A stretch of 34,252 nt of DNA from Fibrobacter sp. GTDB lineage: Bacteria; Fibrobacterota; Chitinivibrionia; Chitinivibrionales; Chitinispirillaceae. Of this stretch, positions 23,388-32,739 are shown piece by piece. Numbering within the stretch: position 1 is the first letter of the stretch; every line of letters begins with the position of its first letter. Under the pieces are notes generated by a model. That model ran no database searches, was not told the DNA's origin, and was given only the letters and a program-made list of their open reading frames with translations. The DNA is taken from NCBI GenBank assembly GCA_012513915.1, contig JAAZBG010000124.1, forward strand, positions 1 through 34,252, written 5' to 3'. Made by a program: the position numbers and the translations under genes.

Positions 23388-25289
23388 TTAACCGTTTATT
23401 TTTCCTCTACGGCCTTGCTTTCGCGAAGATGGTCGAGTGTTAAATTCGCGTTTGGTATCGCGGTGCTTAGTATCACCGCGTTTAGTATCACCGCGTTTAG
23501 TATCACCGCGTTTAGTATCACCGCGTTTAGCATCACTACGTTTAGCATCACTACGTTTAGCATCGTGATGTTTACCGAAATTGTTTTCATCAGTGAGAAA
23601 ACCGGGTACGTGGAGCAGATGCTCCATCTGTCTCTGACGTCCCACAGAGCTTTTTTCTACAAAAACATTATTACCCGTAAATGGATCCGTGTTCGTGCAG
23701 TACATCATGGTGGAACGCGTTGATGGTGTCGGGGTGAACAGTTGTACCTGCTCCGGGGTATATTTGAGCTCTTTGGTACAGACACTTTTTAGTTGTTTCA
23801 TGTCCTCCAGGCGGCAGCCGGGATGCGCCGCGATAAAATAGTAGGATAAAAACTGTTTCTTTCCGTCTTTTTCAGTAAATTTGTTAAACAGCTCCCTGAA
23901 CTTGTACAGTGTCCCGATTCCGGGTTTTCCCATTTTGTCGAGAACAAGCGGTGATGAATGCTCGGGGGCAATTTTTAGCTGTCCGGATATGTGATTGCGG
24001 ATAAGCGTCTGCAAATAACGGATGCCGTTTTTCTGATCAGCGAGAATCATATCGTACCGGATTCCTGATGTCACAAAAACACGCTTGACTCCGGGTACCC
24101 GTTTTATATCATTAAGTAAATCGATCTGTTTTGCGTGATCAATCTCCATAGTGGGACAGACTTCAGGGAATAGGCACGATTTGTTTTCACATGCCCCTTT
24201 TGTTAATTTTTTTACACATTCAAAACCATACATGTTGGCAGTCGGACCACCGACATCCATGATATTACCCCTGAACAGCGGGTGTTTTGTTATCTCTTTT
24301 ACTTCCTGAAGAATCGAATGTTTGCTGCGGCTTCTGACTGTTCGCCCCTGATGAACCGCGATGGAACAAAAGCTGCATTCGCCGTAGCATCCCCGGTGTG
24401 TCAATATTGAAAAACGTATTGTGTCAAGTGCTTTTACGGATCCGTTTTGCAGGTAGTACGGATGTGCGTCACGCATATACTCAAAACCGTGGACTTCATC
24501 GAGCTCACGCTGCGTAAATGTCAACGGCGGCGGATTCTGCACCAGAAATCGTGTGTCCTGCTTCTGGTAGATCACCTTTGCTGTAATCGGATCATTATTA
24601 TGGTAAAAAGTCGCAAACATTGATGAAAATGCTGTATTGTCAGATTGAACGGTATCAAAATCCGGCAGTGCGATGCCATCAGCGGGAGCAGTTTTTGATA
24701 CATAACAGAGCCCGCGGATTGTGTTGCAAGCCAAACCATCCTTTAAATGACGTGCAAGCTCGACTACTGATTTGTCAGCCATTGAGTAGAGAAGATAATC
24801 AGCCTTGCTATCAAGTAGTATCGATTTACGGATCTTGTTTGATGTGTAATCATAATGCGCAATTCGCCGCAGACTTGCTTCAAGACCGCCAAGCACAATA
24901 GGCGCGCAATTCTTGAAATGCGTACGGATCAGGTTTGAATAGGCGATTACCGCGCGGTCGGGGCGCTTGTTGTTGACTCCCCCCGGTGTGTAGTCATCAG
25001 TGCGGCGGGGTTTGCCCGATGCAGTCCGGTTTGCAACCATTGAGTCGATACAACCGCCGGTCACTCCCCAGAAAAGTGTTGGCTCACCAAGCCGCGTAAT
25101 ATCATCCGCAGAATCAAGTGATGGCTGTCCGATAATCCCGACTCTGAATCCGGCGTTAATCAGGCAGTGTCCGATCACCGATACCCCCACAAGCGGCGAG
25201 TCGATGTAACAATCTCCCGTAACCAGAATAATATCAAGCTGTTTCCAGCCCAATTTTTCGCACTCTTTTTTGGTCGTTGGTATAAACAA
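23388..25289 (-). CDS. YgiQ-family radical SAM protein with charged repeat tail
   Basis: A 633-residue radical SAM protein of unknown reaction. Family features: N-terminal 'LGWKQLDIILVTGDCYIDSP', 'VIGHCLINAGFRVGIIGQP', 'GGLEASLRRIAHYDY' (cobalamin-binding-like domain region), then the radical SAM Cys motif 'RGCYGECSFC' (CxxxCxxC, about 300-308), 'MDVGGPTANMYG' and 'LKIAPEHSS'. The start is a TTG at 25289, because the product then begins as other YgiQ proteins do and no other start is in frame upstream. After the conserved domain ends near 'NNFGKHH', the protein carries about eight pentapeptides (DAKRS, then DTKRG) and a basic end 'RKQGRRGKING'. This tail is encoded by a 15-base minisatellite and is not part of the family. 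Divergent from the U32 gene, 140 bases apart. Confidence 0.92.
   Translation of the reverse strand: MFIPTTKKECEKLGWKQLDIILVTGDCYIDSPLVGVSVIGHCLINAGFRVGIIGQPSLDSADDITRLGEPTLFWGVTGGCIDSMVANRTASGKPRRTDDYTPGGVNNKRPDRAVIAYSNLIRTHFKNCAPIVLGGLEASLRRIAHYDYTSNKIRKSILLDSKADYLLYSMADKSVVELARHLKDGLACNTIRGLCYVSKTAPADGIALPDFDTVQSDNTAFSSMFATFYHNNDPITAKVIYQKQDTRFLVQNPPPLTFTQRELDEVHGFEYMRDAHPYYLQNGSVKALDTIRFSILTHRGCYGECSFCSIAVHQGRTVRSRSKHSILQEVKEITKHPLFRGNIMDVGGPTANMYGFECVKKLTKGACENKSCLFPEVCPTMEIDHAKQIDLLNDIKRVPGVKRVFVTSGIRYDMILADQKNGIRYLQTLIRNHISGQLKIAPEHSSPLVLDKMGKPGIGTLYKFRELFNKFTEKDGKKQFLSYYFIAAHPGCRLEDMKQLKSVCTKELKYTPEQVQLFTPTPSTRSTMMYCTNTDPFTGNNVFVEKSSVGRQRQMEHLLHVPGFLTDENNFGKHHDAKRSDAKRSDAKRGDTKRGDTKRGDTKRGDTKHRDTKREFNTRPSSRKQGRRGKING
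23451..23570. repeat. 15-base minisatellite, eight copies, in the ygiQ-like gene
   Basis: Eight tandem 15-base units of the type tttagtatcaccgcg; the four central copies are nearly identical and the outer copies diverge. The unit is a multiple of three, so copy-number change keeps the frame and alters only the number of D-(A/T)-K-R-(S/G) pentapeptides. Confidence 0.95.
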
Positions 25290-25429
25290 TGTACCTGCCG
25301 TTCGTAATAGTATGTATTTTTTCCTTTTCAGAGGTTAAATATACGATATTTCTAGCTTACAGGGTGATTGCAAATGTCCGTAATTTTTCTGGTTTGATAG
25401 TACATTTTCCGATTGGTGATAGTTTCAAA

Positions 25430-27628
25430 ATGCGAGAACATACAAAAAGAACAATAGAACTCCTCGCCCCCGGCGGTGATGCCGACTGTGTGAAAGCTGC
25501 GATCAGTGCCGGTGCTGATGCCGTATACTGTGGACTCGGATCCTTTAATGCTCGTCAACGTGCAAGCAACCTCTCGCTTGAAGAGCTTCAGGATCTTGTT
25601 GCTATTGCAGCTCAGCATGGTTCTAAACTCTACCTTACACTCAATACACTTGTGTTTGATCACGAGATTCCCGAAATCCTTACGATGCTTGAAGGTGTTT
25701 ACAAGGCGGGTGTCAGGGTGATCATTGTTCAGGATCTCGGACTTTTACATTTGATAAAAAGTAACTTTCCGGAAATTGAAGTGCACGCGTCGACGCAGCT
25801 TACAACGCATAATGAAGGCCAGATAGCCTTCCTTTCCAGATTCGGTGTTGCACAAATCAACCTCTCGCGGGAACTTAGTGTAAAAGAGATTCAACCGTTG
25901 TGTGATGCAGCCCATGATGTAAGAATGCGTGTTGAGGTTTTTGTTCATGGTGCATTCTGTATCTCTTTTTCGGGGCAGTGCTATATGAGCAGTAATCTGT
26001 GCGGCAAATCCGGTAATCGTGGTGCGTGTGTTCAGCCCTGCAGACGGTTATATTCTTTACCGCATGCAAAAGATCGTGCATCTGCAAAGGCGATATTCAA
26101 CCTGAAAGATAATTTCGTTTTTGCTGAAGCAGATAAACTTTACAATGCGGGGGTAGATTCGTTCAAGATAGAGGGGCGTATCAAGAAGTTCCCCTATGTG
26201 TACAATGTTACGTCTGCCTGGAGAGACCAGATTGATGCACTTAAGGATGGTCGTGAAATTCGTAATGACGATAACCGGTTGAGTGCTGTTTTTAACCGAA
26301 AATTTACGTCAGGGTATATTGACGGTGCTATTGGCGCAGATATGTTTATTGATTCATCACGGGATCAGTCGCTCAAACATATCGCAAATGTCGCGGGATA
26401 TTGGGCTGACAAAAAGGTACTTACGCTTGATACCGATGCAAATCTTGAACCGGATACAGAGGTCCTGATCTATTCCCCCGATTTTACTTTTATCTGCAAG
26501 GGAGTATGTACAAAAAAGCTCCGCCCGTTTGAGTATCAGTTTGTTATTGAGCATAAACTGAAAGGGCTGATCTGTGATGGCTATCAGGTGTTTACACAGG
26601 AGATCTCCGATGATGCCGACAGGATCAAGGCAATTATTGATGCAATGCATCCTGTAAAGATCCCACTTACAATACAGGTGAGCGGAACTGTTGGTGAGCC
26701 GCTAAAAGCGGTGTTTAAGTCACCTGATGATGCTGTTACACTATTATCACAATTACCCCTTTCGGAGGCTTCCAACAGGCCACTTGACAAAGATGGCGTG
26801 TTGGCTCAGTTCTCGAGGCTTGGTACCACGCAGTTTACAATTGAAAGTCTTGATGTAACAGAACTTGGTATAAACTGCTTTATTCCTCAGAAAGAACTTA
26901 ACAGATTACGGTGTGCTGCAGTGGACAAATTAAGTGGTAATACCATTGATGCTTCGCAGTTTGCGATTCCCCTGATTTCACAGGATATGTCGCAGAAACC
27001 AAATGTGCGGAAAGCATTTGTTGTTGATACGCTTACGGGTAGTGGTTTACAAGGTGACGGTAAATGCAATATTGTTGCGTTGATTCTCCCGAACAGTATC
27101 GAGAACGTTGATTTCCTTGCTGCGTCAATTAATGGCAGTAGAAGTGTAATCCCGTTTTTTAGCTCAATTCTTATAGGTCTGGATTTTACAAACGCAGTTG
27201 CACTGCTTGAAAAACTTGATCGCAGGATGATAATAACCGATAATACCGGAATTGCCGATGTTGCATCACGGACGGGCAGAAAATGGATTGCTGGTCCTGG
27301 TTTTAATATTATTAATTCCTATGCTGTTAAGGCGTTGGCCACTGTAAGTGGATTTTGTGGTGTCTTTCTTTCATCAGAGTTTTCAAAGGATGAGGTAGGG
27401 CAGGTTCAGGTTCCATCTGGGGTCGATCTCTGGCAGGCGCTTAACTATAAAAAACCAATTATGACAACACGGCAATGTCTGATTCGCAATATTTCCGGAT
27501 GTGTCAAAAAACAGTGTGATAAGCAGTGTCTTCCAAAGTGTAACCGCTCTGCTACAGTTACTAATACACAGGGGAAACAGTTTACCATAGTTAAAAAACC
27601 GGGGTTTTATACAGTTGTGTTGTCGTGA
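25430..27628 (+). CDS. U32 peptidase-family protein (RlhA/YhbU-like)
   Basis: A 732-residue protein of the U32 family, several members of which act in RNA hydroxylation (RlhA, TrhP) or prenylation-related pathways rather than as proteases. The start at 25430 gives 'MREHTKRTIELLAPGGDADCVKAAI', the standard N terminus; an upstream frame from 25289 adds unlikely hydrophobic residues. Seen: 'GADAVYCGLGSFNAR', 'LYLTLNTLVFDHEI', 'VHASTQLTTHN', and the Cys cluster 'FCISFSGQCYMSS' plus 'GNRGACVQPCR' (about 177-205) proposed to bind a cofactor, then 'FKIEGRIKK'. A DUF3656-like region and a long extra C-terminal part follow, with a Cys-rich 'CVKKQCDKQCLPKC' segment near the end. Ribosome site is weak. 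Specific substrate not assigned. Confidence 0.9.
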   Translation: MREHTKRTIELLAPGGDADCVKAAISAGADAVYCGLGSFNARQRASNLSLEELQDLVAIAAQHGSKLYLTLNTLVFDHEIPEILTMLEGVYKAGVRVIIVQDLGLLHLIKSNFPEIEVHASTQLTTHNEGQIAFLSRFGVAQINLSRELSVKEIQPLCDAAHDVRMRVEVFVHGAFCISFSGQCYMSSNLCGKSGNRGACVQPCRRLYSLPHAKDRASAKAIFNLKDNFVFAEADKLYNAGVDSFKIEGRIKKFPYVYNVTSAWRDQIDALKDGREIRNDDNRLSAVFNRKFTSGYIDGAIGADMFIDSSRDQSLKHIANVAGYWADKKVLTLDTDANLEPDTEVLIYSPDFTFICKGVCTKKLRPFEYQFVIEHKLKGLICDGYQVFTQEISDDADRIKAIIDAMHPVKIPLTIQVSGTVGEPLKAVFKSPDDAVTLLSQLPLSEASNRPLDKDGVLAQFSRLGTTQFTIESLDVTELGINCFIPQKELNRLRCAAVDKLSGNTIDASQFAIPLISQDMSQKPNVRKAFVVDTLTGSGLQGDGKCNIVALILPNSIENVDFLAASINGSRSVIPFFSSILIGLDFTNAVALLEKLDRRMIITDNTGIADVASRTGRKWIAGPGFNIINSYAVKALATVSGFCGVFLSSEFSKDEVGQVQVPSGVDLWQALNYKKPIMTTRQCLIRNISGCVKKQCDKQCLPKCNRSATVTNTQGKQFTIVKKPGFYTVVLS

Positions 27629-27639
27629 TGGTGCTTGAG

Positions 27640-27661
27640 CGGGACGAATAGGATCGTCCCG
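27640..27661 (+). terminator. Hairpin after the U32 gene, weak terminator
   Basis: An eight-base perfect stem (cgggacga 27640-27647, tcgtcccg 27654-27661) with a six-base loop begins 11 bases after the stop codon. Only two T residues follow, so termination by this hairpin alone is uncertain. Confidence 0.5.
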
Positions 27662-27780
27662 TTGTCAGGTCATGTAGAAGAACGTAACAAATTTGTAGTA
27701 GATGGCACAGATAACGTAATAAATACAAATGATGTTTTTTGTTAAAAAACCGAAGAGAAATCAAACGCTTTATTGCAGGT

Positions 27781-27816
27781 AAAAATAAAATAGCCCGGTG
27801 CACTTGCCCCGGGTTA
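27781..27816 (-). terminator. Rho-independent terminator of the GH9 gene
   Basis: Read on the minus strand, taacccgg (27816-27809) pairs with ccgggcta (27798-27791) with one mismatch and is followed by a T-rich tract (ttttattttt, 27790-27781). It lies about 55 bases beyond the GH9 stop codon. Confidence 0.75.
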
Positions 27817-27869
27817 TGTGTGAGCTTTACTGGCTCATTAAAAATCGGATTCACTATCGCAGCAGCGGT

Positions 27870-30071
27870 TTACTCTACAATCCGGAAACGATTGATAGCA
27901 TGTGATCCTGATGATGTACTTAATTTGCAAATGTACACACCTGTACCCAGACGATTTACATCGACGAACGCATTTGATGAAACAATCCCGGTGTAAACAA
28001 CCTTTCCGGCAGCATTGATAATTGAAATGCTTGCCTGCTCGTTCATATTTGAAAAAGAGATTTTTCGACCAGTAAAATGAAACTGCGGTCCTATTTTTTG
28101 AATGGAACGGGCAGCTGGTTTCAATCCAATGGTGTTGACAGGATCTTTATTTGGTTCTGCACCCCAAACCTGGACTCCATTATCATAGATAGGGATGTTT
28201 AAAGCTTTCGCTGCGGCGTTGCCACTGGTGCCCATAATTTTATATGACCAGTCATTAGATGGATTCCAGGATGTACTTGCAGCACTTGATGGTAATTCGA
28301 TTCTGAACTGTGCTTCACGTTTGTCCGAATCCTGTGTTCCCGGATAGAGTGTGTCACCAATGTATGATACCTCTACGTAATACACAGAACCATCGTAAAG
28401 TTTAAGCCCGGAAACCTTGGCTTTTCCTGCGATGTAATTGGTTTTGACAGTGATCTGATCAACCGCGATTCCCGCTGAAATTGCCTCACTTAGATCGACA
28501 AAGTAACGGTACGATAAATCTGTGCACAAACGTGCAGGAGTTATTGTTTTATTATAGAGTGTTGCTTTGATTTCGGTGAACCGGTCTCCACTTGCGTTTA
28601 CACTGGCCATTACGTAAAACTGTTCATGTGCTGGTTCTTTTTCAGGAAAATTAGCAAGTGGGTCTCCACCAAATTCCTGATACAGACGGGCAAGTGCACC
28701 AGTGAAACCAGCATTATAATCGCATGCGACCTCATTGTTTACGTAATTATCCCGTGCGTCTTTGTAATCATCTTTATTACCGGGCCCCCCAGCCAATGCG
28801 CCATAGAGAATATGTCTGGATGCGATGGTGTCTGCTGAACTACCAGGATACCATCCTTCTGTTGTCCGATGGTGCACGCGCAGCGGAGGATTAGTTCCGA
28901 ATCCAACTACAAACGAACGTTTTAGTGGATTGTCCCCAAGGGTATAATTAATCTGCTTTACAGCAAAATCATGATAACGGGCTTTCAGTGTCGCATCTTC
29001 AATGAAATCACTGTAAATGAACGCCATCAATGCTGTATTTGAGGCATAGCGGTTAGCACCCCATGAATCCAGCCATGCAAGGCCACCTGGTGTATAAGTG
29101 ATTTTATTTCCTTCGTACCCTACACTCCAATAATCCAGCCAGCGCTGAGCATCCTCTTTGTATGCATCTTTTCCGGTTAGTTTGGCAAGCAGGACATAAC
29201 ATCCATAACTCTTGTCATCCCAGGCAATTGTCCATTTATAGGATTTGATGGTCATCTGAGGTTCTGTTGATAAATTAGCATATTCAGTTTCTGCTTTGTC
29301 CAAATAGGCTTTGTCGTCTGTTGCCATATATAACCATACTGCACCCCAGACGATTTCATCATTATAGCCGCTATGTGAACTATAAAATCCACTGGCACCT
29401 GGAATCGCTGCATCATATTTACCACGAAATTTGTCAGCAAAATCATAGAGCTGCTTTGCATGTGTGAGCAGCGTTGCAGCATAGGTTGGATCTGTAGGTT
29501 TAAAGATTATTGACGCAGCAGCGAGAGCGGCAGCAGTTTCAGCGGCAAGCTCAGATCCTGGTTTGGACTCGCTAATTTTTGCAGAAGGTCTCCTCATATG
29601 GGCTTCGACTGATTCTGCCGGTCCCCAGAATGAATGATCCAGACCACCATCACCAACCTGTCCATACAATTCATTGGGTGCAGTGTGGCATTTGATGAAA
29701 TAATCACAGACAAAACGGATGTTATTTAAAATATGAGTTAATTGGCCTGATTTTTCGTAAGCATCCCGGTATTCCTTGACACCAAGACACAAAAATGTAG
29801 TAGTAAATGCCATAGGGAAATTAAACTTCACATGGTCACCCGCATCAAACCAGCCGCCGGTAAGATCTTTTCCTACATCACTGCCGTCTTTTAAGCACGA
29901 TGGTCCCCGCCATTCAACACGGTTCCATTCAGGCAGCTCTCCTGCCTGCTGACACTCGAAAAAGTATATTGATTTCTGAAGTGCTTCACCGTAGTTGTAT
30001 GTCGCGCTGTATATCAATGACATCGCGCCGGATAAAAGGCCTAAAAAGGCTGTTTTACGTAGCAAACTCAT
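27870..30071 (-). CDS. Glycoside hydrolase family 9 cellulase with CBM3-like domain and C-terminal sorting-type module
   Basis: Secreted endoglucanase, probably processive, acting on beta-1,4-glucan. The ATG at 30071 is chosen for its GGAGGAG ribosome site (30074-30080) and the signal peptide 'MSLLRKTAFLGLLSGAMSLIYSA'. The GH9 domain (about 24-460) shows 'ALQKSIYFFECQQAGELP', the catalytic-base motif 'GGWFDAGDHVKFNFPMA' (Asp pair near 75-78), 'LRVHHRTTEGW' (about 397-407) and the acid 'NYVNNEVACDYNAGFTGALA' (Glu near 445). A CBM3c-type module follows (about 482-640, 'FTEIKATLYNKT', 'LSYRYFVDLSEAI', 'VYYVEVSYIGDTLYPG'), the arrangement of processive GH9 enzymes. The last 70 residues ('ISIINAAGKVVYTGIV...LGTGVYICKLS') form a type-IX-like tail. 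Monocistronic, with its own terminator. Confidence 0.95.
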   Translation of the reverse strand: MSLLRKTAFLGLLSGAMSLIYSATYNYGEALQKSIYFFECQQAGELPEWNRVEWRGPSCLKDGSDVGKDLTGGWFDAGDHVKFNFPMAFTTTFLCLGVKEYRDAYEKSGQLTHILNNIRFVCDYFIKCHTAPNELYGQVGDGGLDHSFWGPAESVEAHMRRPSAKISESKPGSELAAETAAALAAASIIFKPTDPTYAATLLTHAKQLYDFADKFRGKYDAAIPGASGFYSSHSGYNDEIVWGAVWLYMATDDKAYLDKAETEYANLSTEPQMTIKSYKWTIAWDDKSYGCYVLLAKLTGKDAYKEDAQRWLDYWSVGYEGNKITYTPGGLAWLDSWGANRYASNTALMAFIYSDFIEDATLKARYHDFAVKQINYTLGDNPLKRSFVVGFGTNPPLRVHHRTTEGWYPGSSADTIASRHILYGALAGGPGNKDDYKDARDNYVNNEVACDYNAGFTGALARLYQEFGGDPLANFPEKEPAHEQFYVMASVNASGDRFTEIKATLYNKTITPARLCTDLSYRYFVDLSEAISAGIAVDQITVKTNYIAGKAKVSGLKLYDGSVYYVEVSYIGDTLYPGTQDSDKREAQFRIELPSSAASTSWNPSNDWSYKIMGTSGNAAAKALNIPIYDNGVQVWGAEPNKDPVNTIGLKPAARSIQKIGPQFHFTGRKISFSNMNEQASISIINAAGKVVYTGIVSSNAFVDVNRLGTGVYICKLSTSSGSHAINRFRIVE

Positions 30072-30761
30072 AACTCCTCCGTTTAACTTTATATATTTTA
30101 AATAACCAGTTCTCAATGAAATATCCCCGAAAAAATGGACTCCATGTTCATCAATCGCCAATTTTTACAAATTCACAGGCTGCCGGTGAAACATAACCTG
30201 GCGTTGATCAATCCACAACAGTTTTTTCGCCTCCGTACACCTCTTTATATGGGCTGATAATACAAATTGTGGTTTCGAGTGGCCGATCGGTTCGTTCTAT
30301 GGTACAGAAACCGGTGTAATAGTTCAGGCAAACAGAACCCACCTGAAAGATCAATCTTTGTATGAATACTCATGCTGCATGCAAAAATATAAGTGTTACA
30401 CTCTTTTTTTCAAGCCCCCTGCTCAATTAAAGAAAGATAGTGCCGGGCTGAACTGAGCGTGTCCTCACATTGAACCCCCTGTTTTTAGTAAAAATAGGAG
30501 CTCGGGTTGGTGTGATGAAAAAATAGAAATTTTATGTATTTAATTAGTTCAGTAAACTATATTGATCGCAATTAAGAACTTTACAGTATAACTGTATGTG
30601 TTGTCTGGGTTCTTCCGTTAATCATAAGATTTAAATAATTCATCTTCGCTTGACTGAATCGTCTTACAGCCGGTTAAATCAACTTCAGACTCCACGTAAA
30701 CCAACTAATTGGGGTCCTGCACACATTAATTGCAATGTTCCTCCACCAACCAGGATCACCA
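30072..30761. other. Divergent intergenic region upstream of the GH9 and histidine kinase genes
   Basis: About 690 bases with no supported gene. The right end leads into the kinase promoter. The GH9 promoter must lie in the left part, but I cannot identify convincing hexamers or an operator. No repeat or riboswitch signature was recognised. Confidence 0.5.
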
Positions 30762-30791
30762 TTGACCTTGTTTACATTATTACGGTATAAT
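30762..30791 (+). promoter_or_regulatory. Sigma-70-type promoter of the histidine kinase gene
   Basis: TTGACC (30762-30767) and TATAAT (30786-30791) are separated by 18 bases. Transcription would start near 30798, about 27 bases before the ATG at 30825, which leaves room for the GGAG ribosome site at 30812-30815. Confidence 0.65.
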
Positions 30792-30824
30792 TCCAGTGCA
30801 CTTAAATCAATGGAGATACTTTAA

Positions 30825-32012
30825 ATGAAGGCAAAAACAGGTACGTTCCGGGATTCGTCGACTTCGGCGGATTTGCAAAAAAATAAGTTGCAGTTTAATA
30901 AACCGTTTAAAAAAGTACTTGCTGATCTGGTACTGTTTTTTTTCATCAATACGGCATATCTATATGTTTTTTTATTTATTATTCCGGATCAAACAATCGC
31001 GATGCTTAGTACTGTTTGGGTCGGAATAATTGCATGGCGGGGAGGTCTTGCAGCTGGAATATTGGCGTGTTTAGTGATATATGTTTCCATTGTGATTGGA
31101 TTCTATTTTCCACCGCACAACAGCATGCCTACACAATTTTATATTGACAACAAGGTCCCTGGTCTTTTAATAGGTTTTGTTCAATGTTTAATAGTAGGTT
31201 TCACAGTTGGTTATATTTCGACATTAGTACACCAGTTGCGAAAGGTGCAAAACGAACTTAAACAAAAAATTGCAGAGTTGGATGCTTTCGGACGTACTGT
31301 AGCTCACGATTTAAAAAATCCATTGATGGTAATAAACATGTCAATTGATTCATTAATTAAGGATTTTGTCTCCAGTGATAATATAAAAGTAAAGAAAAAA
31401 CTGGCGTTTATCAATGATGGTACCAAACAGATGACCAATATCATTGAGTCAATTCTTTTACTGGCTGGAGTCAAAAAAATCAACCAGAAGGAACTTGGTG
31501 TTTTTGATATCTCCCTAAGTGTCAATGATGCTCTCAGGAGACTGGAGTATAACATAGAAAAGCATAGCGTTCAAATATCTAAACCGGAGAACTGGCCTTC
31601 TGTGTATGGTTATACACCCTGGATCACAGAGGTGTGGGTTAATTATATAAATAATGCAATTAAATACGGGGGTAGTCGGGAGCGGCAGATAAACCCTATT
31701 GTGGAACTTGGCTATGATTTGCAATATAGTTGTCAGTCAACCAATTCTGAATATATCCGTTTCTGGGTAAAAGATAATGGAATGGGAATTGCGAAGGATA
31801 AGGTTGGTACCTTGTTTCAGGAATTTAAAAGGCTTCATGCCAAAGAGTATGAGGGGCATGGGCTTGGGTTATCCATTGTTAAAACTGTTATCGACAAATT
31901 TGGCGGGGTAGTCGGAGTAGAAAGTGAATTAGGGAAGGGAAGCCTCTTCTATTTTACCTTGCCGGTGAAAGTACCTCAAGACTGTGGCAGAACTGGAAAA
32001 AACAGTAGCTGA
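30825..32012 (+). CDS. Orphan membrane sensor histidine kinase
   Basis: A 395-residue sensor kinase. The N-terminal part holds four hydrophobic membrane segments (about 30-140: 'LADLVLFFFINTAYLYVFLFI', 'TVWVGIIAWRGGLAAGILAC' and a segment near 'GLLIGFVQCLIVGFTVGYI') with little outside the membrane, similar to MASE/DUF4118-type sensors. A short coiled-coil linker leads to HisKA with 'FGRTVAHDLKNPL' (His near 160), then HATPase_c: N box 'VNYINNAIKYG' (about 270-280), G1 'VKDNGMGI' (about 315), F box 'LFQEFKRL', G2 'GHGLGLSIVK' (about 344-353). All catalytic residues are present. No response regulator is adjacent. It is followed 181 bases later by a lipoprotein gene with an almost identical leader. 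Confidence 0.93.
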   Translation: MKAKTGTFRDSSTSADLQKNKLQFNKPFKKVLADLVLFFFINTAYLYVFLFIIPDQTIAMLSTVWVGIIAWRGGLAAGILACLVIYVSIVIGFYFPPHNSMPTQFYIDNKVPGLLIGFVQCLIVGFTVGYISTLVHQLRKVQNELKQKIAELDAFGRTVAHDLKNPLMVINMSIDSLIKDFVSSDNIKVKKKLAFINDGTKQMTNIIESILLLAGVKKINQKELGVFDISLSVNDALRRLEYNIEKHSVQISKPENWPSVYGYTPWITEVWVNYINNAIKYGGSRERQINPIVELGYDLQYSCQSTNSEYIRFWVKDNGMGIAKDKVGTLFQEFKRLHAKEYEGHGLGLSIVKTVIDKFGGVVGVESELGKGSLFYFTLPVKVPQDCGRTGKNSS

Positions 32013-32193
32013 ATTAAGTTCGGTTCAACGATTAATGATCCCGTTTTCAACAGGCTTTGCACTATAAGAAAAGGGGCTGGCAACCCGGGTGCGGAGATGA
32101 TCGCTGATATTCATTAGTTGTTAGATACGAAAGTATGGCAGTTCTATCGGAAAGCAATTATATTTAGACAGAACTAATTATGGAGATACTTCA

Positions 32194-32739
32194 ATGATTA
32201 ATACAACCCGCAGATTCATAATGCTTTTCTTATCAATTCTTTCAATTGCAGCACTGATATCCTGTTCGTCAACATTGCCATCCCTGAAAAGTCCGGATCA
32301 AACACTTTTAATAGTTGTTATTGAATCTCACAATCCTCATCATATACATTCGGGTATTGAGACTGCTTACCTTCTTAATGTCCCAAATTGCAAAGAGAAT
32401 CTCTTTGTAAAGCAAGGTCTGAATTACGCAGTCGGAAAGAGTATTTCTGCGGGTTCGTATAATTTTGTATATCTGACTCAACGTGTTCTGGAGACACAGG
32501 GTGGTGGGTGGTCTACCGGAACACTCAATAACGTAAAAAACAAAATGGATGTCAATTTTGAAGTCAGATCCGGCTATATCAACTTTTTCCCGGTAAAATT
32601 TATTCATACCGTTAGCCGGCATCCCGGCGGCGCACGAACTCAGTGGACTTTTGCTCCAATAGCAAAAGATGACAAGGAGAATGTTCTTAAAGATTTTAGC
32701 AGCAACAAGAACTTCAATCAATGGAATGTTGATATGTAG
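32194..32739 (+). CDS. Small lipoprotein of unknown function
   Basis: A 181-residue lipoprotein. The signal 'MLFLSILSIAALISC' within the N terminus ends in a canonical lipobox L-I-S-C (Cys about 24), followed by 'SSTLPSLKSPDQ'. The mature part looks beta-rich: 'TLLIVVIESHNP', 'AYLLNVPNC', 'SISAGSYNFVYLTQRVL', 'VNFEVRSGYINFFPVKFIHTV'. The pattern of an AGxY turn followed by a beta strand resembles DUF2846-type lipoproteins, but I cannot assign it. Its leader (tggagatactt then tca and ATG) nearly copies that of the kinase gene upstream, and it may be co-regulated with it. Function not inferred. Confidence 0.8.
   Translation: MINTTRRFIMLFLSILSIAALISCSSTLPSLKSPDQTLLIVVIESHNPHHIHSGIETAYLLNVPNCKENLFVKQGLNYAVGKSISAGSYNFVYLTQRVLETQGGGWSTGTLNNVKNKMDVNFEVRSGYINFFPVKFIHTVSRHPGGARTQWTFAPIAKDDKENVLKDFSSNKNFNQWNVDM

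Noticed and set aside
23451..23570. CRISPR array
   Set aside because: The tandem 15-base units have no spacers and lie inside a coding frame.
25289..25429. 47-residue N-terminal extension of the U32 protein
   Set aside because: The extension covers the promoter region of two divergent genes, and the family N terminus begins at the ATG at 25430.
32060..32110. ggcaacccgggtgcgg string resembling part of a SAM-I riboswitch
   Set aside because: The rest of the aptamer (kink-turn, P1 and P2 helices) is missing, and the downstream gene has no methionine or SAM link.
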